A DNA stretch of 64,000 nt from Malania oleifera (Eukaryota > Streptophyta > Magnoliopsida > Santalales > Ximeniaceae). The notes beneath the pieces were generated by a model. That model was not told where the DNA came from, made no database searches, and saw nothing but the letters and a program-made list of their open reading frames with translations. Shown piece by piece: positions 25,558-37,404 of the stretch (the first letter of the stretch is position 1; the number at the start of each line of letters is the position of its first letter). The stretch spans positions 25,802,182 to 25,866,181 of the forward strand of contig NC_080417.1 in NCBI RefSeq assembly GCF_029873635.1. Direction: 5' to 3'. The translations under genes were made by a program, and so were the position numbers.

Positions 25558-27021
25558 AATTTCTTAAAAAGTACTTCCTAATGGGGAAGACTAATCAGCT
25601 TTGGAGAGCCATCACGAGTTTCTCACAGATGGATAGGGAACTCTTTTTTGAGACATAGGAGAACTTTAGGGACCTACTTTGTAAATGCCCACATCACCAA
25701 AACCCCAAGTGGCAATTAGTCAAAACTTTCTATGAAGGGTTAGTTGAGAGAGATAGGTCTATGGTCGATGCGTCGTGCGGAGGTACTTTCCTCACTAAGC
25801 ATGAAAATGAAGCTTGGATTCTCTTTGAGAATTTGGAAAAAAATTCTCAGCCACATGTGGTTGCTACTCGTAGACTCCCTAATCCATCAACCTCTAAACC
25901 AAAAGGAGTTTATAAGTTGGCTATTGGCCAAGACCTAGCCCCTACCTTGCACGCAATATCCAAAAAGTTAGATCAATGCCTGTCCTTAGGAACGCAGAAA
26001 AAATCATGTGCAGAGGTTTGTACGATCTGCTTTGACCCTTCCCATACATGTCACAATTTCTCTCATGTGCATTCCCATCCCGAGCTTGTGCAGGAAGAAG
26101 TGAAAACCACCCACAATTGGTACGATAAGTCGTCTAACGACCCTTATTCAAATACCTACAATCCCGGATGGAAACAACATCTTAACTTCTCCTAGAGGTT
26201 GCAAGCTCCGGGTTTTCAAAGCAAAAGACCTCAACAAAACCCCAACACCGTGCCTCCATGCCCTTATCAAAATTTTCAAAATCATTCGAACTCATTCCCT
26301 AAACCTTTAACCGTGCAGCATCCGCCTCTACCTCAGTCCAAATATGATTCATTTCAAGAGAAGATGTTGACAACCCTTAATCGAATTGAAGTTGATCGTT
26401 AGGTGGACCGGCAACTCCTTCACTCCCACTCCTAATTGATTGCGAAGCTAAAAACCGCTATGGGACAACTAGCCGCTACTTTAAATCGAAGGGATGAAGG
26501 TAAGTTACCAAGTCAACCCATCATAAATCCAAAGGGGCAATACGGGGTAGAATATGAACCGGATGCTGGACCCTCCTCATACTCTGAGCAGGCCTAGGCG
26601 GTGACCACATCTCAAAATGATGCGCTGATAACCAAACAAGGTGATGAGCATTTGGGCAAATGGGAAATACCCAACATGGATTCATATACTCTCTCTTCTT
26701 CCAGTCGGGTACATAGACCATTGAGTCTCATGCCCACCACCCGAAGAACCACACCTCACTTCATTCCCCATAGGGCTTTTCATAGCCACTCAGTGACACA
26801 TCTAGTAGCCCCACTTGCACCCTCTTTATTTAGGAAAGAGGCTTCCACTAAGTCCATCTAGGACGTGTTCAACCAAGTGTGAATGGATAAGCCTCTCGTC
26901 GATAACATCAAGCAATCACCAATTCCTTAGAGACTTGTCAACACAGGAGAGAGAATCAAGGGTGCGTATGTAGAGTTTGATTAAGCAGGCTGAGCATATG
27001 AGTTTCCTAATTCGGAAGTAG

Positions 27022-27645
27022 TTGGTTCCTAAACTAAAAGACCCAGGCTCACCCACGATCTTGTGTGCAATTGGTAATTACACCATTGATGTGGCTCTCC
27101 TAGATTTAGGAGCCAGTGTGAACATTCTTTCATACTCGTCCTACCAAAATATTAGCCCACGAGTGCTGCAACCCACATCAATTTCCATATGCCTGGAAGA
27201 TCGATCCCTTAAGCAACCCCGAGGTGTGGTAGAAGATGTGGTAGTTAAGGTAGGAGATTTCCATTAACCTGTCTACTTTATCATTTTATATCTAGAATCC
27301 TCCACCAACCCGATCCTTGTCTTATAGGGACGACCATCCCTAGCCACGACTAATGCCTACATTCAATGTAGGATAGGGATTATGGACATCTCATGGGACT
27401 ATAAGCAATGGAGGTTAAACATATTTAATGATCCCCAACATTTTCTAAATGTTGTCCAAGCTGTGGACGAAGACATAATTGACAAAATTGTTAGGGATGT
27501 GATTCCTTCAATGCTATGGAAACACCCTTGGGAAAGTACAATGCAGCTTGATACCCCTATCTATGCTAAATTTGATGATCCCCTTGAGCAAGTTATACTT
27601 CAACATGATTGGGACCCCAATTCTGATACTAAGTTGGGGGTGTGA
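27022..27645 (+). pseudogene. Athila/Tat-like aspartic protease region
   Basis: The frame at 27022-27267 carries ALLDLGASVNILSYSSYQ, the retropepsin active site in its Athila/Tat form (Asp-Leu-Gly-Ala-Ser), so the Leu here is normal. After a stop at 27265 the domain continues with 'LVLxGRPSLATTNAYIQCRI' (about 27315-27380) and 'FNDPQHFLNV'. The reading ends at 27645 with no reverse transcriptase, RNase H or integrase after it. The protease would have cleaved Gag-Pol. It is inactive here because of stops and missing pol. Confidence 0.75.
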
Positions 27646-30600
27646 AATTCAAGGTGTAAGGAAGAGGATGAAGAAACAAATACTAACTAGGAACTTGGAT
27701 GAGCTCAAAATAAGCTTTAAAGTATCCGGCTCATGACGATGAACTTAGCGCTTCCAAGAGGCAACCCGATAAGTGTCTGGTTGATGATGGTAAACTTAGC
27801 GCTTCTGGGAGGCAACCCAATAGTTTTTCGTCCTTTAGGTAGTTCGTAGAATGTTTAGAGTAGGTTAAGTAGGTCTAGTATCAATCGCGTAGGGTTTGGT
27901 AGTGTGACAAAGTGCAATGACCTTCATGCATGAGGGCAACATTGTTGAAATCCATGTACCATTATTAGAATAAAAGATACTGAGAGGGTTAACCAAGTTC
28001 GTGACGAGCGCTGAAATTGGTGCGAGCTGGTCAAAAAAGCTGAAATTGGTGCGACGTGCTCAATCTACGTGCTCAATCTCGACTCTGCATCTCCTGCCTT
28101 CTCATTATAACTTAGGTGAGCATAGTCCCCCCCATTGCACCCCTTTGCCATGTCCTCCCAGTCTGAGTCATCTCCGGCGTCCTCCTAGGTGTCGTCTCAG
28201 CCCACTACCACACGATGACGACTTTGATCCATGTCACGCTAGGGGTCTTCATCTCAGGGTAGGCAGGGTCCAGCATTCCAAGAGGAGGTGGTGCACCTAG
28301 TTTGGGCTCTTCGCAGGCGTCTACGGATGATACCACGATGAGGATTGACCACGCAACCAGAGGGTTCTTCGCCTGGGGGGGGGGGGAACATAACCATTTA
28401 TAGACCTGACCTTTGTTGATCTTCATGAGGTCCGGTTTCCTTATCCCTTGCCAATTTATAATTTTCAGCCAGCCATACCTTACAACCCACTTTTAGAAGT
28501 TTTTGATCCTCCCATCACGGCGCCACCAGTTCCTAGGCCCGATGTGCAACCATTGCCATATCTCTTTCAGTTATATTAGTCCCTCCCACTATAATCAATT
28601 TCCAACCAGCTGAGACCACTCCAGGCTCCTCAGCCACGGTGGCCTCGACCTCTACTTTCACCCTGCCTGCTTCAGTACTAATGGGAAACAACACCTACAC
28701 GTGATGCTACATTGTCCAACCCACTGATAATTTCATTTGACTCGAATTTTGAATCTGATTCTGACTAATACAATTGTTGGGATTTCTAATATGCCTCTGC
28801 GACATTGGGACAACGAATCCATCATGTTTTGAATACATGCACTATATTGCATAGATTGGAATACGAATGGGAACGATGCTTTTGAATAATATCTGTCTTT
28901 TGTGTTATAGTGTCTTCTTGATTGAATGTTATTTTCATTACTATCATTTCCAGGGCACTATTTGTTCTTCCTGGCAATATCCAATGTCTTATCACTTGCC
29001 CAGGTCCTATTTTCTCTCAACACTTCAGTGAAGACATTGAAGTTCTAAGTTGGGGGTGGGGGATAGTACATTGCATGGCATTATTTCATGCACAAAAATG
29101 ACACAATTTTTAAAAAAATTTTGCAAACAAATTTCAGGAAACCGTGTTAACATATTTCATACCCTATACATACACCAATATAACTTAAGGTTACATGCAC
29201 AAACTTTTCAAGTATATAATTTCACTATGCCCATCAACAATGTAGTAAATTAGTTGTATAAAATTTACGTAATACGATTGATAAATTGACATTACTCTAG
29301 GTAGTTGACTAAGTGGTTTGTTTGGGTTAATATTGCAATGTAAACTCTTACATCTACATGGTACTTCATGGGGGATAAGAACACACTCACACATGATTTG
29401 TAATACTGAGGGTCTTTTGAGAGCACTAAGAGAACAACCGTGGAGACTATGACACCTTGTGAGGTATTTGAGTCATTCATTCATTTCTCAAATTTTTGAC
29501 ATCAAACTCTAAGTTTACAAAACTCAAATATCCTCCTTTTTCTGAATATCCTTTGTCAACTAGTCCTCGTTCCTGTATTTGCTAGCCTAGAGGTGACATC
29601 AAGTGGGGAGATATAAATCTAGGTATTTTAGTTTACTCAAGACATAAAGGTCAAGCCACCCCCAGAAACTGACTTTTCCACAGACTCCTTTTGAGCTACA
29701 ATCCCATTGGAAACATGAAGACAAAATAAGAATATGATGATTGTCTTAGCTAATGACGTAAAGAAGAAAATAAAATAAGAAAGAAAGAAAAACTTGAGCA
29801 GTGAAGATGTAAAAACGAAAATTATATACCTGCTCCAAGTAAAGATAAAGAGGTCAAGCTAAGGACACAACATTACAAGTCTGCACGTATGAAGAATCTT
29901 CTAACCAATGCATTTGCTGAATTCATACAAGTCTGGACATAAGTTCCTCTAGGGTGGTCTTGATTGAATATGGCAAGTAAGTGAGAAGATGCTAGGGTTA
30001 AGGACCCAACTCCTCAACAAAGGCTGGATCCCTTTCTTATAAGACTAGTCACTCCATACCTCTAGCGTCAGTTCTTCAAATATATGGGACGTTTGATCAT
30101 GGCACTCTTCTTCACATATGAGAGCGAACCTATTTTCTTGAGTGAGTTTTGAGGGAATAAACCAATGAGGCTGAGTCAAGACGACTGTTCTGTAAGTGCT
30201 TCCAAGAATTTTGAGTGAGACAAGTTATACATTATACACATGCCCTGTGAGGAGGCCTATTTATACTAGGATTTACATGCTAATATTAACTCTGAATCAT
30301 AATTATAAGTTAATTTTCCGTGAATAATATCTTGAAATGGATGTGTTGTGTTGAGTTTTACATGATTGAAATGTTGTGGAGTGTGTGTATAATGGAGTCA
30401 TGTATAAAGACATTTGTATTTAATAAGGTTATATTTCTATATATATAATGGTGTGACTCGGTAACATGTGTTTCCACGTTTTATTCACTATACTGGTGTT
30501 TGTGGGAATCGCCCTCGAAACCCTCACGAGACTAGAACTCATCCACTTGGATCGACCTAGGGGTTTAATGTCTTATTGCGTATGGTAAATGCAATGGTGT

Positions 30601-30707
30601 TTCTTGCGAAAGAGGATATAGGTAGGATTTGGTAGTTTTCTTAGATTTTGCTTTGCTCAACGACTAGCAAAGTGTAAGGTTGCAGTTGTGATGTAAGGTT
30701 GCAGTTG
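27646..30707 (+). mobile_element. Pol-less 3' internal region of Athila/Tat-like element
   Basis: Instead of pol there is about 3 kb of non-coding sequence. It holds two copies of 'CTTAGCGCTTC' followed by 'AGGCAACCC' (about 27745 and 27795) and 'CTAAGTTGGGGGTG' boxes (about 27630 and 29045), phrases common around the env-like region of Athila/Tat elements. The segment ends with a perfect 19-bp tandem duplication (GTAAGGTTGCAGTTGTGAT, 30673-30710) that runs into the LTR. ORFs at 28001, 29050 and 29191-29480 have no protein support. Confidence 0.6.
28150..28376 (+). pseudogene. Relic ORF with nonsense codons, no family
   Basis: From ATG at 28150 a Ser/Gln/Arg-rich frame runs about 75 codons (MSSQSESSPASS, then GSSSQGRQGPAFQEEVVHLV), broken by TAG, TGA, TGA, TAG and TGA. 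Each could come from CAG or CGA by one C-to-T change. It ends in a run of 10 or more G near 28376. Its position matches the env-like or extra ORF of Athila/Tat elements, but no domain is recognisable. Confidence 0.3.
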
Positions 30708-32272
30708 TGATGAGTCTCTAAAATATATGATTTTAGACCCTCATTTACTCATGCTTGTCCTCCTTTTATTATACATTTACCCAAAGTTATCATTGTTTAG
30801 AGTTATGCAAGGTTTGTTTGTCTTTTCAGGAAAAATAGGTTAAAACCATGGAGTTAGGCATTACAAGAAGCCAAAGAGAATTCGAAGGAGTCGAAGCTCA
30901 AATTTAGATGAACTCCAGAGGCTTCAAAACATAATTGGACAGGAATATGATGTTTGACCATATGGAGCGACCGGCAAACCTCAAGGGCAACTTATTCTTC
31001 CACCGCAAACTCCAAGGTACAGATTGAGATCGAATTGTTGCAAGTTTCGACCAAGTGCTCGACCAAGTGACCACTGGGGCAACCACGTCGAGATGCTAAG
31101 ACAGAACCGAAACTCAAAATTACTGAAAGTCTTGACGAAGTGTTCAACCAAAGACCCTCAGGGGCGACTATACCAAGATACTGAAATTTCCTAAAGATCG
31201 AGATACTGCAAGTCTTGACCATCAAGTCCTTGAGGCAAGACGAAGTTGAAGGCAATGGTGATTCGAATCCCTAACTTCCCACTAGTCTCAACTAGGGCAC
31301 ACACGAGAATGAAGAAGGAGCGACTTGGTCGACAACAATGATTTTCTTTTGCAAACTTTCCTAAATTGCAAAACAAACTTTGTAAACCCTCGAGCCTATA
31401 AATAATTGCCACGGACACAAGCTTTGGGTTTCTCTTTGGCCTCTCTTAGGTTAGTGAAAGAGTTAAGATTTCATTGAGAACCAAGTTAGATTAGGAGTGT
31501 TATAGTTTTCAATTCCTGCTTCGGTGTGTGCATGAAGTGTTCATTGGCCTGTGACAACCAACGGCGTTCGTGTGCTATCTGTGCATATTACACAATCACT
31601 TCTCTTGTAATTCTTAGCGTTAGTGATAGACGTTCAGAATAATAAAGGGATGATCTTTTTACTCTTGCTTTCATTTACTGCTTTCCATTTACCTGCTGTG
31701 TGTTTGAGGAAGGAACGTGGAAAAGGATAAGCACTTCTACGTATCAGTCAAAGGGAAATAATCGGCTACGGAACTGCGGAGGTGTTCGTTCATCGTTGAG
31801 ATAGGGTATACTCCGGTTCCCAACCATGCTCCGAACAGTTAGTGCACCTTTGCTACTCTGTGCCCTCGATCTCCCCTCTTCCGCTTTGGCCCGCTCGGGT
31901 TAGTAGTTCTATGGAAGTCTAGATGAACGTAGGCAAAGGCATGACATCCAACATCTAATTTGGACCACAGCAGTGCTTTGTAGGAGTAGGGTAACTCATA
32001 AATTTACTTGCTTTCCAATGGAGTAGATTTACTGGCTTTTGTTTACTTGCTTTACAATAGTTAGAAAACACCTACCATGGCAAACTATCGCCTTTTTACT
32101 TCTTTTTCATAGCAAGGTTATAAGAAACTAACTTGGAAGTGGTTTACCAATTGTGCTTCAAGTCCCCGTGGATCGATACCCTACTTACCCACTTTCTACT
32201 AAACTTGTGGATAGTTAGGTTTATAAATATTATTTTTGGTAGTTAAGGGCCCAAGCCTTGACGAGCCCACCA
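30708..32272 (+). mobile_element. 3' LTR of Athila/Tat-like Gypsy element
   Basis: It begins TGATGAGTCTCTAAAATA and ends GAGCCCACCA, 1,565 bp against 1,588 bp for the 5' copy. The many substitutions and small indels between the two point to an old insertion. No clear polypurine tract precedes it. Minus-strand ORFs inside (30904-31418) mirror those of the 5' LTR and are not genes. Confidence 0.85.
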
Positions 32273-32277
32273 CCTGT

Positions 32278-33603
32278 TTTGATTAGGCGACTGACCTTTT
32301 TATGCTGAAATAAATTGGGCAAACAGAATAGGCCAGTCGACTAACCCCATGAGTTCATGTGACCGACCCCATTTTGAATTTGAAATTTCGCTGGATTTTA
32401 AAAGATTAGGCGACTGACCCCGATAGTCTAGTCGACTAAACTTCATAAATTTCAAATTTAAACAGTGAAGAAAAGTTTCCAAAATTGATAACTTGGACCC
32501 CAAATTTTGTAATAACTTGGGAAATACTCAAAGCAACTTGGGGAACATGAAATTGAAGCTTTTTCCATCTATAAATACATGGGAAAACCTAAAGATTTTA
32601 CACACCAACAATTACAATCAGCAATCAAACTATATTGTTCATACTCTTCAAAACCTTATTGCAAATACTCTGCTGAAATTCTTGCTGAAGTTCTTGCTGA
32701 TCAAATCACACGGTTTATTGCTCAATTACAGAGAAAATCAAATCTAACAAAGAACCTAGTGATAAATTTCTGAGCTTCAACTCTTTCTATATTGATATTT
32801 AATTAAAGTATATTTCTTGTGCATTCAATTGCTTTAATCAACTCTTTTGAGAGTGTCATCGTACACCAAATCGTTTCCTGTTGATTTTTGACGGTTCAAG
32901 TTATTGAATCGCTAGACTAGCGAGAGGGGATTCTTGCTAGAGAGTTTTGTTGACAGTTTTGGGGATTGGATCGTCGAACTAACGAGAGGGGATTCTTGTT
33001 AGAGAGGTTGTAACTTTAAACTAATAGAAAAGTTGGAAAGGAAAATCCTCAAAGTGGTTTGCTTGGGACAAGGATGTAGGCCTTGGATCAAACTTGTAAA
33101 AATACAGTGTCACTCTCCTTACCCTACTCTCTTTAATTTTCTTCATATATAAATTGCGTGGATGCTTACTTAATTGCTTTACTGAAAATTAATTTGTCAT
33201 TAGAATTGCAAAAACCTTGATTAAAGGAAGTACGTTGATTGCGGAAACCTTGATTAAAGGGAGTACATTGTTCAATATCAAAGTTCATTTACATACCTAA
33301 ACTCAAGTAACTTGTCTAATATCAAAATCTAAATTTTGGAAGCTTGCTAAAACTTCTATTTTATTGTAAAATCAAGTTTATCTTATTGATTGGATTGAGT
33401 GTTGGTCATTGCAAACCAATTATACAAGTATGATTGAGTTGGTTAAAGTTCAAAGGATTCTCGATCATTGTGTTTGTGTGTGACAGCTGAAAAGAAAGAT
33501 AGCTGGGATTCAAAATTAACTAAAAATAATTATAAAAAAAGTTTGTAAAGAAATTTTTAAATCCCAATTTAGCCCCCCTCTTGAGAGTACACCTTACTTT
33601 TCA
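32278..33603 (+). mobile_element. 5' LTR of Copia element, right segment
   Basis: U3 motifs (AGGCGACTGACC, about 32283 and 32408), then U5-side sequence, then the end block 'CCCCCCTCTTGAGAGTACACC' up to 33603, followed at once by the tRNA-Met-type primer site. With 20816-21174 it forms a 5' LTR of about 1.7 kb. ORFs at 32493-32773 are in LTR sequence and unsupported. Confidence 0.75.
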
Positions 33604-33605
33604 AT

Positions 33606-33617
33606 TGGTATCAGAGC
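33606..33617 (+). promoter_or_regulatory. Primer-binding site, initiator tRNA-Met type
   Basis: TGGTATCAGAGC starts 3 bp after the LTR end. It is complementary to the 3' end of plant initiator tRNA-Met, the usual primer of plant Copia elements. Confidence 0.9.
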
Positions 33618-33660
33618 GGGGTTGTAGTAAATCTTAAATTAAAAGCTACATAAAGATCTA

Positions 33661-34620
33661 TATGGCACACCTAGGAGAGCACTCCTAGATGTAAATTACA
33701 CCTTTTGGAAACAAAGAATGAGAATTTATTTACAAACTATGGATTGGAAAGCATGGAAAGTTTCCACACAAGGTTACCTTGTCCCCACTAAAATCGTGGC
33801 TAATAAAGAAATACCTAAAGAGGAAAAAGTGATGACCAACAATGACTATAAGATGTTGCAAGTAAATTCAAGTGCTATGAATGCATTATATTGTGCTTTT
33901 GACGTAAGTGAGTTCAATAGAATTATGGGATGCAAATCAGTCAAAGAAATATGGGATAAACTAGAGGTAGCCTATGAAGGAACGGCGGATGTTAAAGATA
34001 GTAGACTCGACATGCTCACAAGCGAGTATGAGGCTTTTTGGATGAACCCGAATGAAACTATTACTAGTATGTACACTAGGTTCATCCATATAATAAACTC
34101 TATTAATGCAGTAGGAAAGAATTACTCAACTTATGAAATGATCCAGAAAATCCTTAGAGGACTTCCACCAATTTGGGAACCTAAGGCAACTGCAATAATA
34201 GAAGAAAAAAACTTGAAAAATACTTCCTTAGATGAATTGATAGGATCACTCCTCGCTTATGAGATGACAATAAATGAAAGAAATTCTGAGAATAATAAAA
34301 ACAAGAAATCAACAGCTCTCAAGGCTACTAAAGATAGTTCTAGTGAAGAAGAAGAAAACAAATTAGACGATGATGATATAGCCTTCATCACTAGAAGACT
34401 TGGAAAGTTTTTCAAAAAGAATAAGAAATTCACTCGAAAGTTTAAAGGTTCTAAATTTGACAAAGGGGAAACAAGTAAAAAGGAAACTAAAAATGAACCC
34501 TCTACTTGCTATAATTGTAAGAAAGTTGGGCATATTGTAGACACCCCATTTTGCCAAGCCAAATATAACAAAGTCGTCGTTACTACTACTACTACTATTA
34601 ATATTATTTTTGTTATATGA
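33661..34620 (+). pseudogene. Copia gag, 3' end replaced by microsatellite
   Basis: The frame is open from about 33649; the first Met is at 33718, after NYTFWKQR, so the usual N-terminal start is lost. The body matches plant Copia Gag: MDWKAWK, NALYCAFDVSEFNRIMGCKS, VKEIWDKLEVAYEGT, and a C-terminal Lys-rich part. The zinc knuckle is abnormal: Cys codons at 34507, 34516 and 34552 and His at 34531 give C-x2-C-x4-H-x6-C instead of x4. After about 34570 the frame is encoded by an (ATT)n run and stops at 34620. Gag packages element RNA. No protease, integrase or RT follows. At 300 codons it is among the longest intact frames here. Confidence 0.85.
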
Positions 34621-34701
34621 TTAGTATTATTAATATTATTATTAGTATTATTATTAGTATTATTATTATTAGTTCACTAATATTATTATTATTATTATTA
34701 G

Positions 34702-34792
<91 letters not shown>

Positions 34793-34838
34793 GTTTACTA
34801 TTATTACTAGTTTACTACTATTATTATTATCTCAATAA
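34575..34838. repeat. (ATT)n microsatellite, long, imperfect
   Basis: About 260 bp of TTA/ATT trinucleotides with scattered ACT and AGT variants. It lies exactly at the broken 3' end of the Copia gag. Confidence 0.95.
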
Positions 34839-34894
34839 AAACACAAAAAAGAAGAAACAAAACAAAAACACAAAAAAAAAAGAACAAACAAAGC

Positions 34895-34925
<31 letters not shown>

Positions 34926-35432
34926 CGCAAACAAAAAGAAGAAAAGAAAAATACAAAAAAACAACCTATAAAAAAGCCTGCACTCGCATAGGGGGAGAAA
35001 AGGAAGATATTCACTGTTTATGCACAGAGCCCCCACTCTCATGCTTATTCTCACGCTGATCTTTCCTCCTGCTCTCCCTCTCGTCATCTCCATCTCTTTA
35101 TCCTTGTTCATCTCTCTCCCTCTCCCACTACCTCTATCTCTCAGACTCCGAACCTTATCCCCTCATCGGTAGTCTCCTGCTCTCCCCCTCGAGCTCGCCA
35201 TCACAGCCTTAACCTTCTAGCTGCTTCTCCAACAATGGTGACTCCCTAGACCTCGCTACCATCCCACAGTCCTTTGCGTCACCCTTAGAGCCTCTCTCTC
35301 TCCCTCTTCTCTTATCTCTTTGTCCTTTCCACCATCATCTCCATGCCATACCCATCCTCCATTCCACCTTCTGCTCCCTCTGACTCCACCTGCACTATAT
35401 CTTCCATGGCCAGATTAGTGACAAAATTAACT
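34839..35432. other. A-rich then pyrimidine-rich unique block, no gene seen
   Basis: 34839-34975 is AAAAC/AAAAG low-complexity sequence; the Phe/Cys-rich minus-strand ORFs there are artefacts. 34980-35425 is clearly richer in C and T ('CTCCCTCTCGTCATCTCC', 'CTCCCCCTCGAGCTCGCC') and resembles a plant 5' UTR or first exon. The one ATG tried (35235) stops after four codons. It could be a captured gene fragment inside a transposon. No homology can be stated. Confidence 0.4.
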
Positions 35433-36055
35433 CCACATTGAGCTTACATATTATTTCATATTGTGGTGTATATGATTGAATGTAACTAGGTACAAATCTT
35501 CTTTACTTGAAAGCACAATCACTGTACCATTTGTTTTATTAAGCAAACCTGTTGTATTCCAGGCACGGGCCTGAAGAGGGAGAGTAGCCCTAAAATAGTC
35601 CCAGATTAGCTTAGACCCGGTTAGGAAAGTTAGGTGCGTCGTCCTGTTAAGGCGTGTAGGTTGAGGTCAGCCCCGCTAATTGACCTAGTTAAGGTTGAGG
35701 TCAACCCTGTGTTAATTTGAATTGGTTGAAAACGGTGTCGCTCCACCCTTAAGTGAGCTATTAGTTGAATCCTCAAGCTTGCGAGCTTGAGGCGGGGATG
35801 TAGGCATAGTTGGCCGAACCCCGATAACATATCGTGTGTTCACTTACATTTTCGCACTTTATATTTACCACACATGTGTGTTATGGGTGAATGATGCGTA
35901 TGACTTAATTTCCACATTATATTTAACTACGCATTTGAAAATTGCATAGACAGGCCCTAGGTTGTGCATATACTGTTGTTGGATATATTAACCTAGGAGA
36001 AAAAGTTTAAAACTCCAATTCACCCCCCCCTCTTGGGAATACACCAATTCTAACA
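35433..36055 (+). mobile_element. 5' LTR (3' 623 bp) of non-autonomous Copia element
   Basis: Aligns without major gaps with 42674-43295, the end of the 3' LTR. By eye there are about 27 differences in the first 480 aligned bases. It ends CCAATTCTAACA and is followed by a primer site. The first ~1.7 kb of the LTR is absent; the unrelated block at 34980-35432 abuts it. A minus-strand ORF here (35630-35830) recurs in the other LTR and is not a gene. Confidence 0.9.
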
Positions 36056-36057
36056 AG

Positions 36058-36069
36058 TGGTATCAGAGC
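36058..36069 (+). promoter_or_regulatory. Primer-binding site, initiator tRNA-Met type
   Basis: TGGTATCAGAGC lies 2 bp after the LTR terminal AACA, the standard Copia arrangement. It fixes the element's orientation as plus. Confidence 0.9.
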
Positions 36070-36110
36070 CTCGTTGCACTTGACTTAAACGTTTTTGTAA
36101 AAAGATCACA

Positions 36111-37404
36111 ATGGCTCACATTGGTGTATCCCCATTCGTTGAGGGACAGTCACTTTCCAGTCCTCCAGTATTTTGTGGTGTCGACTACACCATGTGGAAA
36201 GTTAGAATGACCATATTCTTGAAATCTATGGACTGGAGGGTCTGGCTTGTGATTGCCAAAGGAAGATGTGCACAAATAAATGAAAATGATTTTAATATGA
36301 TTAATTCTAATGCCATGGATACTGTACTGTGCTTTAGAGACTAATATTTTTGTTGAGATCATGGCATGTAGTAGTGCACAGGATATCTGGAATGAACTCA
36401 AAAGAAAATATGGAGAGTTCCAGGAGAATGAGACCACCACTCAAGCAGTGGTAAATAGTAGGGCAATTGCAGCAACAGCCAGTGAGGTATATGCCCCTAT
36501 CTTAGCTTCCGTAGATGATTCTATTACTGATTGCTATGATGGATCTAATGTTGAATCATCTATTGAATATTGTGACTGTTCTGTCATTAATGCACTTGAT
36601 AATTCTTATGTTGAACACTGGAATATATCATGCAATGAATCATCCGATTGCCCTAGTGATATCTATGCTATTAGCTCAGACAATAATCCATGTGATGCAT
36701 GCTATGATGACTCTTGTGCCAAATCATGTGATATATTGTATGATGAGTCATCTATTGGTTTTGATGAGAATACTGCATGCATTGATTCATATGAATGTTA
36801 TCGTAATAAACTTTGTAATGAATCATGTATTGAATCTTACAATGAAAGCATGCCCTCACATATAGAACTAGAAAAGACCTCATTCAAAATGCATATAATT
36901 CTAGTTGAGATATCAAAGAAGAAAACATTCTTGAAAGATGAAAATGAAAAGGTGGCAAAGCACTTAAATGATTTGAAGAAATATCAAGCCACACTAGAAA
37001 GGAGAAAAATGGAGAAAGCTTTGAAAATCATTTGCTTGGAAAGAAAAAGTAAAAATTATTCTAAAATGTTTTACAAATTCCCAAGTGATAAAGACAACCT
37101 AAACAACTCCTTCGAGCCTAAAAAGAAAACTCATTTCAAAAAGGGTTCAGGTTGCTTACACAGAATCAACAGACTAGCCTCACTGAAGAGAAATGGAATT
37201 AATAAGCACAATTCCTCACGTGTATTCTATACCTGCTTATTGTGTAAATCTACAGGGCACATATGGTTTAAGTTTCCTTTTAGAAGTGCCAGAGGCTTGA
37301 GTAAAGAAATGATGTGGGTTATCATGGTAGCAAATCCCGTAGGACTTCAGGAAAAACGACCTCAAATTGAACCTACATTTTTGTTAGGCTTCCTTAATTC
37401 CTAG
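36111..37404 (+). pseudogene. Copia gag-like ORF with coiled-coil extension, frameshifted
   Basis: ATG at 36111 opens MAHIGVSPFVEG...FCGVDYTMWKVRMTIFLK, the normal N-terminus of Copia Gag. A frameshift near 36310 moves reading to the next frame (LYCALETNIFVEIMACSSAQ, DIWNELKRKYGEF). The middle of Gag is missing: the frame passes to a Cys- and Asp/Ser-rich acidic stretch (about 36500-36850; ACYDDSCAKSCDILYDES), then a Lys/Glu-rich coiled coil (about 36870-37060) and a decayed zinc-finger-like TCLLCKSTGHIWF (about 37232). It stops at 37404 without protease, integrase or RT. The coiled-coil extension is known from SIRE/Maximus-type Gags. The second frame alone is open for 364 codons. Confidence 0.8.

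Larger units (their letters stand above)
22946..27020 (+). pseudogene. Athila/Tat-like gag, split by a solo LTR
   Basis: The N-terminus starts at 22946 (MFGLRSLDPEIIPTDLEIE). A frame change brings in the retrotransposon gag domain from 23265 (LDEFLEIYST; RIRLFLFSLKDKSKYWL). The reading breaks at 23480 after IQHEF and resumes in frame at 25563 as LKKYFLMGKT, once the inserted solo LTR and one copy of its AATTT duplication are removed. It continues FYEGLVERDRSMVDASCGGT (about 25730) to about 26400, then decays through 27020. Stops include TAG at 25654, where relatives have Trp. No clear zinc knuckle: 'CTICFDPSHTCHNF' near 26018 is its likely decayed form. Gag would build the virus-like particle. 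Confidence 0.8.

Noticed and set aside
27100..27125. DLGA at the Athila/Tat-like protease active site taken as a mutation
   Set aside because: Asp-Leu-Gly-Ala-Ser is the normal form in this lineage; only the chromovirus copy at 49171 looks altered.
34827..35111. Minus-strand Phe/Cys-rich ORFs
   Set aside because: Produced by AAAAC/AAAAG low-complexity DNA on the other strand.
36515..36865. 116-codon Met/Ile/Leu-rich ORF
   Set aside because: Alternative-frame shadow of the Copia gag-like ORF, which has recognisable Gag motifs.
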